From contig NZ_JASKLR010000033.1 of assembly GCF_030124325.1 (NCBI RefSeq), positions 1-50,376 of the forward strand: DNA of 50,376 nucleotides, given 5' to 3'. Numbering within the stretch: position 1 is the first letter of the stretch; every line of letters begins with the position of its first letter. This document shows positions 22,397 through 30,745 of the stretch, one piece after another. Origin of the DNA: Sinorhizobium sp. 8-89. GTDB taxonomy: Bacteria > Pseudomonadota > Alphaproteobacteria > Rhizobiales > Rhizobiaceae. The notes beneath the pieces were generated by a model. The model ran no database searches. It saw nothing but the letters and a program-made list of their open reading frames with translations, and was not told the origin of the DNA. The position numbers and the translations under genes are program-made.

Positions 22397-23914
22397 TTAA
22401 GCGTCGAGAATGTTCATTACATTACGCAGCATTTTCAGCCGTTGCGGCGATGCGGTCTCTTCCCAGTAGAGCGTATGCGTAAACCCCTTCGACTGTCCGT
22501 CGAGGTCAGCCAGGTCAATGTCCTCAATCGCAGGACCGAATGAAGGGCCGAGCGGCCCGCTTATGAGATCTCCTTGAAAGACATATCGGCTGCGGTCAAA
22601 CACGTTCGCCCAACGCACGACTGCGAATGGGGCGCCGTGGTGAAGTGACCACTCTGGCGGGTTCTTCCAGGTCGGAAACGAGAGCAAGCGCGAAGCCTTC
22701 TCGTTCGTTTCGATCGGAAAGCCCCCTAGTTTCTTGGCGAGTGCCAGCGTTCTCGGCTCCAGTTCCTCCCGGACAGGAGGAGACGTTGGTACCTCACGTT
22801 GCCTTTGGCGCGACAGGAGATCCGGCCAGTCACGAGCCAGAAGGAATTCCGCATGTGTCAAAGGACTCCCCAGGGTTATGAAGTCGCTGATAAGCCAATT
22901 GGCAGATGGTTTCGCTGGTTCCCGCATCGTGCGGCGCAGTTCGGTTTGCGCTTGGCGAAACCCCGAGAACTCCTCGCTCGTCCGAATTGTGTTGCACTGT
23001 GCGACGGTCAGGCGAGCGGTCGAATTCGCAGCCAGCGCTCTGGCAATGACAGCATCCAACGCGGCGGCGGCAAGCTCGAGCTTTTGAAGTGCGGCAAACG
23101 CGGCGGAACTCGTTGGAAAGGTTCTTGCTTCTTCTCGCTCGGCCCAGAAATAGGAAATAAGATCGTAGGCCAGGATCGTTCCGAGGCTGTGTGCCACAAG
23201 GATAACGCGGTCGTACTTGTCGTCCTTGTGAAGGGCGCGCAACAGCGCGAGGCCGCGCTCGCGCACGGCGGCTCTTGCAGCGATATTGTCGGGCTGTGCC
23301 CTTGTATAGCGCACGACGCGGCCGAATGACTTTGTCGCGAGATTATGGACTGTCGCGGTGAGAGCGGCCACCACCGCCAGAACCACTCCACGTAGCCAAT
23401 CAGGCCCAATTTTGCTCCAGATCGATTCCGGAAGCACTGACAGCAATGCAAGCCCCACCGCTAACGCAGAGAGAACCCAAAGCAAGAACCAAGCAGGGCG
23501 CACTGCTTCAGGAACTTTGGACAGGGGTCGAAACAGAAGATATCGAACCCACGACACGAATTGCTCCCAGGTCGAACCGGCAGTGAGGTCTGCCCAATAC
23601 AGTTCGTAAAAATCCGTGCGCACACCGTTGGGGTAATTTCCGCCTTGAGCGGACTTGCGAGTGGTCAGCCGGCGCAATTCGAGTGAACCAGTCACGGGAT
23701 CTGGCTTGCTCCAGATTTCGTTGGCGTCTTCGCTTGTTGGCGACCACGGCAACTCGCGCCAAACGGTCCGCGCAAATCCCTTGATCGTGTCCATCGGGAT
23801 CTGCTCACCCATCCCGTGAACGAGGACGATGGCCTGACGCCCAGCGCGATGTCCTTGCCGCGCTCGTTTGTTCTCAGGCGCCATTTGTCTCTCACTCGAC
23901 GCTTTCTCATCCAT
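22397..23914 (-). CDS. Membrane-anchored alpha/beta hydrolase of unknown function
   Basis: 505 aa. An alpha/beta hydrolase core is split by a membrane hairpin. The oxyanion-type loop is IVLVHGMGEQ (residues 29-38), two membrane segments lie at about 141-161 (AWFLLWVLSALAVGLALLSVL minus its ends) and 173-192, and the nucleophile elbow is VAHSLGT with Ser243. A later Asp/His pair is plausible in DFITLGSPLTHAEF and the C-terminal FTHTLYW. It probably cleaves an ester or lipid at the membrane. It is divergent from the Septu-like operon (175 bp apart), so it could be co-regulated with it. Its role in defence is only inferred from location. Confidence 0.65.
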   Translation of the reverse strand: MDEKASSERQMAPENKRARQGHRAGRQAIVLVHGMGEQIPMDTIKGFARTVWRELPWSPTSEDANEIWSKPDPVTGSLELRRLTTRKSAQGGNYPNGVRTDFYELYWADLTAGSTWEQFVSWVRYLLFRPLSKVPEAVRPAWFLLWVLSALAVGLALLSVLPESIWSKIGPDWLRGVVLAVVAALTATVHNLATKSFGRVVRYTRAQPDNIAARAAVRERGLALLRALHKDDKYDRVILVAHSLGTILAYDLISYFWAEREEARTFPTSSAAFAALQKLELAAAALDAVIARALAANSTARLTVAQCNTIRTSEEFSGFRQAQTELRRTMREPAKPSANWLISDFITLGSPLTHAEFLLARDWPDLLSRQRQREVPTSPPVREELEPRTLALAKKLGGFPIETNEKASRLLSFPTWKNPPEWSLHHGAPFAVVRWANVFDRSRYVFQGDLISGPLGPSFGPAIEDIDLADLDGQSKGFTHTLYWEETASPQRLKMLRNVMNILDA

Positions 23915-24089
23915 GACGGCACCCGCTGGGTTAAGTTGATGGATTGATCGGCTTGGAAATCCCTTTGAGCTTGCGAATTTCCATTATCTAGTCATATTTC
24001 AACCTAGGCGCTAGTGGGGATCGCTGGGCAGCACGAGTATAAAAGAGTCCTCTTTTTACGCGCTGTCGGAATCGCGAGGGGGAATTACT

Positions 24090-26489
24090 GTGCTCTTTTT
24101 CGACCATACAAGGCGAGGTGATTTCCACCCGCGCTCGCTGCTTGAAGGCAAAGTGGCGGAGTTAAAGCGCGACATCCAAGGCTACCTATCGCGAGACGCC
24201 GTCGAGAGCGCGCAAACGGATGTTCCCAACGTTTGGAAATATCCCCTCGAGCCCGATGTGACTTCCGGCCTGATGGAACTCAGCAAAGGTCGCTGCGCCT
24301 TCTGCGAACAGATGGGCTCTAGGCTCTCGCCCTACCGCTTTCGCCCGCCTGCGCATGCACTTTCGGACGGAGGTGCCACAACGAAGTCTTGCTATTTGTG
24401 GCTTGCCTTTCACTGGGAGAACCTGTTTCCCATCTGCGACGATTGCACGCCGTCGCGGAAGAACTATTTTCCTGTGATCGGCAAGCGGGCTGAGATACCG
24501 GAGTTCAGCCAGGAGTTCGACGCGTTCCAAGGACCTGCGCTCGACTTGGACGAAGACCCCGTACTGTACTACCCGGGTGAACGACGGATCACTCAAGCCT
24601 TCCAGATCCGCTTGGATGGGCGCCTCACCGGGAACAGACGTGCTGATCCGACGATTGCCCATTTCAGTTTGAATAGATCGGCGCTCGTTGAAGAGCGCAG
24701 GAATTTCCTGAAGCAGCTGATCAAGGAATTGCTCGCCCGCCCCTCAAGCGACCATACCTATCCATCGCTTCAATCGTCCGCCTTGTATCCCGGCGCAGCA
24801 TATCTTTTGGCATTGCGTATTGGTCGCGAAATCCGAAGGCAGACGAAGCGAAAGCTAAACCTTGCACCGCCTACGATTGGTTCGGCCATCGCGCGGCTAT
24901 GGCGCGACGGCGATGCTTATCCGATCATCTTCAGCGCCATTGAGGAAGTTCGCCGGCAGGACGAGAACCGCGGACTTCCGCATGCTGTCGCGATTGAGGA
25001 AAAGCTTCCCAAACCCGAGATCGACCTCAACCAGCCACGTATCAAGCACGTCCGGATCCAGAACTTCAAGTCATTGGAGTCCATCGACTTCAGCATGAAG
25101 GCGCAAATGCCGGAAGTGGCCGTTGCGATGTCGGTGCCCAACGAATTCAGCGACGTGCCGGATGCTCCATGTCTGTTGATCCTCGGTGAAAACGCGACTG
25201 GCAAGAGTAGCATCCTCGAGGCGATAGCGCTGACGTGCATTCCGACGCACCTTCGCAATCAACTCGATGAAAGCCCTGCCGACCTTCTCCTCGACCCCGA
25301 GTACATGGGAAGCGCCGGCCATGATCCAATAAATCGCGGATCGATAGAGGTCGAATTCCACAACGACGCCCCCACGTTAAAGCTCGTGCTCGACCGGTCG
25401 AACGGCATTTTCAGCGATGACTCCGACGCACATCATCCCCTCGTCTTCGCCTACGGCGCGCACAGACTATTCGACAAAGAACAACGCGATGACGTGGTTC
25501 GCCATATCGACACGCTGTTCAGACGGGATCAGGTGATTTCAAATCCAGAGCCCTGGCTGATCGAACTATCTAAAAGGTCTCCGGCGTCGCTCAACGAGGT
25601 CGTCAGTGCACTTCGCCACATCATCCAGATCGACGGTCATTTCCGAAACATCGACGTGGGACGTGACCAGGACGGAAAAGAATATTGCGCGATCAACATC
25701 GAACGCAATAATCCGGATGGACTTCTGAGGCAGCGGCTGAGCGTGGTCTCGTCCGGTTATCGAGCCGTTCTTGCCGTGGTCTGCGACATCTTCTCCAGGC
25801 TGTTCCAACTATCGAATTATGATCCCCGGGCGGCGCGTCACGCCCGCGCCATCATTCTGATCGATGAGATCGAAGCCCACCTGCATCCCCGTTGGAAAAT
25901 GCAGATCGTCTCGGGACTGCGCCGCGCGTTACCACGCTCGACATTCATCCTCACCAGTCATGACCCGCTCTGTCTTAGGGGAATGTTTGCCGGAGAGGTC
26001 ATGATGCTGAACCGTTACAGGAACCGCGACCAGACGGCCGACAGCAGCATGAATGAAGTCGTTGAGCAAATCAGCGACTTCGCGAACATCGAAAACCTGA
26101 CGATTGACCAACTCCTAACATCAGACATTTTCCAGTTGTTCTCCACCGATGACCGACGCATCGAAGCGACCTTCGCCGAGGTACCAGCCATCCTCAAAAA
26201 GGAAGAAGAATTCCTCCGGATGAGGGAAGAGCGCTGGCGCCTGTCGGAGCGGGAGCAAACCATCCTTCTCGCGTTTCGCGACGAGATCGGCAATGGTTTG
26301 CCTTATGGAAGGACCGAAGTAAGTAGGCTCGTGCAGGAGGCGGTCGCGGAATATGTTGCGAGCCGCAGGGTACAGGACAAGAGCCTCAACGAGGAAAAGC
26401 GCAAACGCGCCAAGGATGCCGTCAAGTCCCATCTCGCAGATCTGCTCGGATTCGGGGATCTGCTCGGTTCCGGGGATCCGCTCGAATGA
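24090..26489 (+). CDS. Septu-like ATPase fused to a degenerate HNH domain (PtuA-like)
   Basis: 799 aa from a GTG preceded by GAGGGGG. The N-terminal part (residues about 60-140) is an HNH fold of the retron/Septu TIGR02646 kind that keeps zinc cysteines (GRCAFCEQ near 69 and CDDC near 117) and WENL, but has SPYRFRPP where active relatives have VEHYRPK, so the catalytic His is missing. From about 330 follows an SMC/OLD-type ATPase: IQNFKSLESIDF, Walker A LILGENATGKSSILEA (about 365), a signature-like VVSSGYRAVLA (about 550), Walker B IILIDEIEAHLHPRWK (about 588) and the switch His in LTSHDP. In Septu, PtuA is the ATPase that gates the PtuB nuclease. A fused inactive HNH is unusual. It overlaps the next gene by ATGA. 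Confidence 0.8.
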   Translation: MLFFDHTRRGDFHPRSLLEGKVAELKRDIQGYLSRDAVESAQTDVPNVWKYPLEPDVTSGLMELSKGRCAFCEQMGSRLSPYRFRPPAHALSDGGATTKSCYLWLAFHWENLFPICDDCTPSRKNYFPVIGKRAEIPEFSQEFDAFQGPALDLDEDPVLYYPGERRITQAFQIRLDGRLTGNRRADPTIAHFSLNRSALVEERRNFLKQLIKELLARPSSDHTYPSLQSSALYPGAAYLLALRIGREIRRQTKRKLNLAPPTIGSAIARLWRDGDAYPIIFSAIEEVRRQDENRGLPHAVAIEEKLPKPEIDLNQPRIKHVRIQNFKSLESIDFSMKAQMPEVAVAMSVPNEFSDVPDAPCLLILGENATGKSSILEAIALTCIPTHLRNQLDESPADLLLDPEYMGSAGHDPINRGSIEVEFHNDAPTLKLVLDRSNGIFSDDSDAHHPLVFAYGAHRLFDKEQRDDVVRHIDTLFRRDQVISNPEPWLIELSKRSPASLNEVVSALRHIIQIDGHFRNIDVGRDQDGKEYCAINIERNNPDGLLRQRLSVVSSGYRAVLAVVCDIFSRLFQLSNYDPRAARHARAIILIDEIEAHLHPRWKMQIVSGLRRALPRSTFILTSHDPLCLRGMFAGEVMMLNRYRNRDQTADSSMNEVVEQISDFANIENLTIDQLLTSDIFQLFSTDDRRIEATFAEVPAILKKEEEFLRMREERWRLSEREQTILLAFRDEIGNGLPYGRTEVSRLVQEAVAEYVASRRVQDKSLNEEKRKRAKDAVKSHLADLLGFGDLLGSGDPLE

Positions 26490-27535
26490 GGCGCGTCGAA
26501 CGTTCGCAAAGCACAGAGCCCTCCATCCTGCACAAACCCGACAAAGCCGGAAAGACCGAACTCGATCGCGTGATCGAGCACATGAACGGACCCGATGCGG
26601 CAAAAGCGTTCGATTTCGCGCGTTACAAGGAGAGTGCTGTCAAGTTGGAGCTCGAGCGGCTCTTTCACGGAAAATGCGCGTATTGTGAGAGCTTTTACGG
26701 AAGCACGCAGCCTGTCGATGTTGAGCATTACCGACCGAAGGGCGAGGTTGAAGGCGTGCCCGGTCATCGCGGCTACTACTGGCTGGCCATGGACTGGAAC
26801 AACTTGTTGCCAAGCTGCATCGATTGCAATCGCCGCCGCGAGCAGAAGGCGCCGAGCGCCCTCATTGGCAGCATCGTCAAGTTGCTGTCGAGCGGCGAAT
26901 TCGATCGAACCAGAAAAATGTCTTTGGGCAAATCCTCGGCGTTTCCACTGGCGGCGGAAGCGGGCCGGGCCCACGGCCCCGGAGATTCTTTGCTGGGTGA
27001 ACAACGGCTGTTGCTGGATCCGACGCGTGACGATCCGCGCAAGCACATCACATTCTACGTCGATCGCGACAATCTCATCGGGCTCGTGCTTCCGAAGTTG
27101 GTCGCGCCGGCGGCTCCGGCGCTTGGTCAGCCGCCGAACGGCCAGCCCGGTAACTTGGTCGCCCTGGCTGCTCAAGCCGGTGTCAGCCCCATGGGTTTGG
27201 TGTCCATCCAGGTGTACGGTCTTAACCGTCTGAGCCTAGTCCAAGCACGGACGAAAGTGTTGCGCGACCTGGAGTTCATCTTGGAACTCAGTATCGGCCT
27301 CGCCGAGATCATCGATGAGATCAACGACGAAACTGCTCGCAAGACCGCCCTACTTGGGGGGGCGGCGGGAGCTCTGGCACAGCAGCTCCGCAATGACATC
27401 GCTTTCTATGCAAAAATCAAGAGCCGGATCGAAGGTTTCAAGCGAGACACGCTGGCGCAGCTAAAGCGCATGGCGGACCCAAAGGAACCCTATTCCGAGT
27501 TGGTTAGAGCTTGGATTTCAAGGTATCTAAGCTGA
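26486..27535 (+). CDS. HNH endonuclease, PtuB-like (TIGR02646 family)
   Basis: 349 aa. The HNH core near residues 60-125 is complete: GKCAYCES, VDVEHYRPKGEVEG with the catalytic His, HRGYYWLAMDWNNLLPSC and IDCNRRRE. A longer C-terminal part (about 190-349) is helical (VQARTKVLRDLEFILELSI, LAQQLRNDIAFYAKIKSRIE) and exceeds the usual PtuB length of roughly 200 aa, so it may contact the ATPase. It shares the ATGA overlap with the upstream ATPase, which implies fixed stoichiometry. Known PtuB proteins cut DNA or RNA when phage infection releases ATPase control. This copy looks active. Confidence 0.82.
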   Translation: MRRVERSQSTEPSILHKPDKAGKTELDRVIEHMNGPDAAKAFDFARYKESAVKLELERLFHGKCAYCESFYGSTQPVDVEHYRPKGEVEGVPGHRGYYWLAMDWNNLLPSCIDCNRRREQKAPSALIGSIVKLLSSGEFDRTRKMSLGKSSAFPLAAEAGRAHGPGDSLLGEQRLLLDPTRDDPRKHITFYVDRDNLIGLVLPKLVAPAAPALGQPPNGQPGNLVALAAQAGVSPMGLVSIQVYGLNRLSLVQARTKVLRDLEFILELSIGLAEIIDEINDETARKTALLGGAAGALAQQLRNDIAFYAKIKSRIEGFKRDTLAQLKRMADPKEPYSELVRAWISRYLS

Positions 27536-27595
27536 GCTGGTCCGTTGAGCGGCGCCGACCTTCTTGAAACAGACGAGTGGCAGAGCAGCCTTCAA

Positions 27596-28531
27596 TCACC
27601 TCGGGTCCGCGTTGTCGACATAGTCCTTGACACTGATCTTGATCATGTAGTGATCGGACAGGAATCGATCATGAGCCGTCAGATCAGACGAGCGCAACAC
27701 GTACTGCCGGGTATATCGGAACTCGGGACGATTCGAGGCCACGAACGCTCTATCGAACGGAGCTTCCTTGTATTGCAGGCTCCAATAGGTCGCGCTGTCG
27801 TTGTTGTTGAGATCCAGAAAGCCCCCATCGATGAAGGCTTCGATGGCGGGTTCGGCGTTGTTCAGAATGTTTGTGTCGCCGATCAACACCAGCGTCTGAT
27901 CGACCTCGGCCCGAACGCGCTCTATCGCCGCGCACAGGCTGGCCGCTTCCTTGCCGCGTACCCTGCGGTTCTGGGTGACGCCACCATAATTCGACTTCAT
28001 GTGCAGCGGAACTAGACTGAGCCCCCGCTTCTCTGGAAGTTGCTCCCACTCACCAGCCTCGGAACGCCGCCAGACCAGAATTTCCGAGCTGAAGCTGAAG
28101 AGATGCGGTTTGCGATCCCAAAGCACATCCCCGCCGTCCTCGTGGTTAACCTCCAAAGCCGTGACCTTATCGAGGCTTAGGCGCGTGGTATTCCACATGA
28201 CAGCGCACAGCTGCGTTCTGTCGCCTGCTTGCCGGTTGGGTACAATTTCGTAGGCCCAAGGGTCATCGAGATGTTCTTCCAGCAGATAGCAGACAACATC
28301 GAGATCGGCGTTCCGGCGTTCCGTTCTTGCTCGGCTCGGTATTGGCGGTTGCCCTGGCCCCAGCCTTACTTCCTCGTCTGCCGCCGTGAGATACACTTCT
28401 TGAAGGGCGATCACGTCGATGCCGGACATTTCAATGTGGTCGGCGAGCGCAAAGGCACTCTGGCGGCGATCGGCGCGCGGCGCCCCGCTCAGATGTTCAA
28501 TGTTCCAGCTCGCAATCTGCAGAAAACCCAT
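27596..28531 (-). CDS. Endonuclease/exonuclease/phosphatase (EEP) family protein
   Basis: 311 aa from the ATG at 28531, which has GGGAGAGGGCG in front; the frame is open 30 bp further. It carries the EEP (DNase I-like) motifs in order: SWNIEHL, DVIALQEV with the metal-binding Glu, LVPLHMKSNYGG, LVLIGDTNIL and the closing SDHYMI. The protein has no signal peptide, so it should act inside the cell on nucleic acid or a phosphoester. It is convergent with the HNH gene (60 bp apart), at the edge of the probable defence cargo. Whether it works with the Septu-like pair is unknown. Confidence 0.85.
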   Translation of the reverse strand: MGFLQIASWNIEHLSGAPRADRRQSAFALADHIEMSGIDVIALQEVYLTAADEEVRLGPGQPPIPSRARTERRNADLDVVCYLLEEHLDDPWAYEIVPNRQAGDRTQLCAVMWNTTRLSLDKVTALEVNHEDGGDVLWDRKPHLFSFSSEILVWRRSEAGEWEQLPEKRGLSLVPLHMKSNYGGVTQNRRVRGKEAASLCAAIERVRAEVDQTLVLIGDTNILNNAEPAIEAFIDGGFLDLNNNDSATYWSLQYKEAPFDRAFVASNRPEFRYTRQYVLRSSDLTAHDRFLSDHYMIKISVKDYVDNADPR

Positions 28532-28689
28532 CGCCCTCTCCCTAGGTTGGTTGCGCTGCAATCCATGAACGAATCTATTTACACGACTTCATATTATTGG
28601 TGTGACAGGTCCGCCTTGGGCGAGCGCGCGCGCCAAGCCGGGTTGCCCCTAGTCAGGTGGTATTATCCCGGGCGACTCCAAGCCGAGTT
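28532..28689. other. Non-coding boundary of the defence cargo
   Basis: No gene or repeat recognised. It contains the promoter region of the EEP gene and leads into the DUF736 remnants. Confidence 0.35.
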
Positions 28690-28719
28690 CGACAGGGCCC
28701 CGCCAGCGGTGCCCTGTCG
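28690..28719. terminator. Hairpin after the minus-strand DUF736 fragment
   Basis: CGACAGGGC (28690-28698) pairs with GCCCTGTCG (28711-28719), 9 bp perfect, just after the stop of the minus-strand fragment. There is no clear T run. Confidence 0.45.
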
Positions 28720-28728
28720 CAGTTCTCA

Positions 28729-28835
28729 GTTCGCGGCGCGGCGACGCGACCAGATGAGGGCCAGTTCATCGCCTTCGGTCTCGACCAGGCTAGCGGAGAT
28801 CGGGGCGGCGAAGCTCGGGTCTACGCGACGCTGAC
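28729..28835 (-). pseudogene. DUF736 gene fragment (3' end)
   Basis: The minus strand encodes the typical DUF736 C-terminus, VDPSFAAPISASLVETEGDE, then LALIWSRRRAAN and a stop. Nothing of the first 70 or so residues is present. At its upstream edge the sequence turns into another DUF736 end on the opposite strand. It is not a DNA-level copy of the intact gene at 14.5 kb. Confidence 0.7.
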
Positions 28836-28893
28836 GGAAGTCGAGGGCGAGGACGGCTACCAGCTGATCTGGTCCCGCCCCAACAGGGACTGA
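28815..28893 (+). pseudogene. Second DUF736 gene fragment, opposite strand
   Basis: The plus strand encodes RVYATLTEVEGEDGYQLIWS then RPNRD and a stop, again a DUF736 C-terminus. It overlaps the minus-strand fragment by about 20 bp and points away from it. The two ends share protein-level but not DNA-level similarity, so they come from two different DUF736 genes fused 5' to 5' with loss of both N-termini. Confidence 0.7.
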
Positions 28894-28902
28894 AGCGCCA
28901 CC

Positions 28903-28926
28903 GGCCCCGCCTTGGCAGGCGGGGCC
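28903..28926 (+). terminator. Hairpin after the plus-strand DUF736 fragment
   Basis: GGCCCCGCC (28903-28911) pairs with GGCGGGGCC (28918-28926), 9 bp perfect with a 6-base loop, 9 bp beyond the fragment stop. It is very GC-rich with no T run. An open frame of 60 codons continues past it to 29076 with no recognisable domain. Confidence 0.5.
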
Positions 28927-29035
28927 GACCTCAATGTCAAGAAGCCGAAAGCAGGCATTGAGCCGGCCGCGGAGATCGTTGAAACTTTTGGACTGCCAAG
29001 TAAGATTGCCAAGCACCTTGCCGGCTTTCATCGGG

Positions 29036-30496
29036 CTAATAAGTTGCTTGTGGATCTAAGGGCCAAACGGGTCTGAGTATTTGTCTGTAAAGATGGGTTT
29101 TTAGGTCCCTGCTCATAATGCCGGGGCTGTCGGCCAAGAAGTCACGTTTGACAATACCGGCGAAGCCCGCCCGCCAATGGTTTGTGCATTTGAGGGCAAC
29201 AATTCGGTAGCGGGACACATCGATACCGTGCAAGAGGAATATCTCCGGGTCGATAGGCTGGTGCCTTTCGGAAACGACGACAATATCAATGGCGCCGATC
29301 TGCAATCGAACTGTCCGGCCCACTGACACTTGGCTGCCCCTGCCCATTGGTGACTGACAAAGAAAATTTCCGTCAGTGAGCGCTTTGATGTAAGCCGAAC
29401 TGGCAACGGGCGCGCCGTGTCTCGGATCTATCTTGCCTCCGAGTTCGATCTCGATCGTTGCACCCACACCCGCTTCGTGTGCTTGTGCCACGACAGATGG
29501 GTCAAACATCGCCGCGAAGCAGGCGTCGACAAGGTTAGCTTCGAGCATTGCGCGTAACAGATATGTTCCATCCCCCGGACAACCGCCGCCGGGATCGTCA
29601 CCTCCGTCAAGAACCGCCACCGGCCAGTCACCAGCATCGAGAGCGGACGCGATTGCCTCTTTCGGGGCGAGTGCATTGGGACGGAATTTGTCTCGATTAT
29701 CCCAAACAAAGCGCGCGACCCGCCGAGCGGCCTCCGCGGCTTTCTCAATATTTCTGTTGGAAACTGCGAGTACCGATGGACCGGTGTCGGGGGTGTCTGT
29801 CCAGACAAAGCCGTGGAAAAATGTGCAGGCAATAATGTCGGGATCGTCCTCGATTTGCCGGCACAATTTCTCTACCTCGGCCGCCGGGCCATGCATCGTA
29901 GTCGAGGTAACCATCAGGAATGGCAGCTTTTCGATATGGATCCTCGGCACGACCGTGCCATCGAACAATCCAGGAAGGATGTTTATGGCATCCTGGCCTC
30001 GCTCAAACATGTCCGTATGGGGATGGTAGTTGGTTCCGAAAATCGCATCGACATATTCGGAGATCTGCCGATCCAGATTTCCGTGAAGATCAAGCGTGAC
30101 TACAATCTTAGTTGTGGGACCGACCAGTTGGCGGACTTTTCGGCAGATGTCCACTTCAATGTTACCGACGCCGCGGGCAATGCCTGCACCATGGAGCGCC
30201 AAACCAACGGCATCAATCGGCAGAGCCGTTCGGATTTCATCGAGCAGATTATCGACCATGCCGGAATACGCTCGTTCCGAGATGGTACCACCAGCTTCGG
30301 CGGACGCGAACATCGCAGGGAGCACGGTTGCGCCCATCGTCGCGGCTGCATTTAGCATCCCGCCGATGTAGGAACGAACTCCCTGATGAGCCGCAATAAG
30401 CGACTCGCCGCGAACGATGTCAAAATCAGAAAGCTGTGCATCCTCATTCCGAAACGTGTTCGTCTCGTGCAGGATACCACCGAGGGCAATTCTCAT
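29036..30496 (-). CDS. M81-family metallopeptidase (MlrC-like)
   Basis: About 486 aa from the second ATG (30496), chosen because GGAG lies 6 bp upstream; an ATG 12 bp earlier is also possible. The family landmarks are present: ALGGILHETNTF at the start, VGLALHGAGIARG, VTLDLHGNLD and NYHPHTDMFERG with the metal-binding Asp/His residues, and LDGGDDPGGGCPGDGTYLL. MlrC was named for the last step of microcystin breakdown, but most members act on unknown small peptides or amides. It follows the binding-protein gene on the same strand, with a strong hairpin between, so it may process the imported compound. Confidence 0.9.
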   Translation of the reverse strand: MRIALGGILHETNTFRNEDAQLSDFDIVRGESLIAAHQGVRSYIGGMLNAAATMGATVLPAMFASAEAGGTISERAYSGMVDNLLDEIRTALPIDAVGLALHGAGIARGVGNIEVDICRKVRQLVGPTTKIVVTLDLHGNLDRQISEYVDAIFGTNYHPHTDMFERGQDAINILPGLFDGTVVPRIHIEKLPFLMVTSTTMHGPAAEVEKLCRQIEDDPDIIACTFFHGFVWTDTPDTGPSVLAVSNRNIEKAAEAARRVARFVWDNRDKFRPNALAPKEAIASALDAGDWPVAVLDGGDDPGGGCPGDGTYLLRAMLEANLVDACFAAMFDPSVVAQAHEAGVGATIEIELGGKIDPRHGAPVASSAYIKALTDGNFLCQSPMGRGSQVSVGRTVRLQIGAIDIVVVSERHQPIDPEIFLLHGIDVSRYRIVALKCTNHWRAGFAGIVKRDFLADSPGIMSRDLKTHLYRQILRPVWPLDPQATY

Positions 30497-30707
30497 AGAT
30501 TTCTCCATTCTCTCGGTTTAGGAAAAATCCCAAAAAGAGATTCTTGCTCTTGTCACTTGAGGACGCAAAGGGTGCAGGGTTAAACAGGAGCTGCACTTCT
30601 TTTGGAGAGTGGGATCAGTCAGGGCATCAATCGAGAGTGCGGCAAATAGGTCTCAACAGATCACGCCTTTGAAACTCTCAGCAGAATACGTCCCGTTCTG
30701 TTTGGCT

Positions 30708-30736
30708 GCTGCTGCGGGCAAGGGACCCGCAGCAGC
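30708..30736 (-). terminator. Strong hairpin after the binding-protein gene
   Basis: GCTGCTGCGGG (30708-30718) pairs with CCCGCAGCAGC (30726-30736), 11 bp perfect with a 7-base loop, 10 bp past the stop codon of the binding-protein gene. Without a following T run it may work as an mRNA-stabilising or attenuating stem that keeps the binding protein more abundant than the downstream M81 product. Confidence 0.6.
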
Positions 30737-30745
30737 ACATAAGAG

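Noticed and set aside
28894..29076. 60-codon plus-strand frame following the DUF736 fragment
   Set aside because: It looks protein-like but has no standard ATG/GTG start with a ribosome binding site, begins inside a hairpin and overlaps the M81 gene end; left as unexplained.
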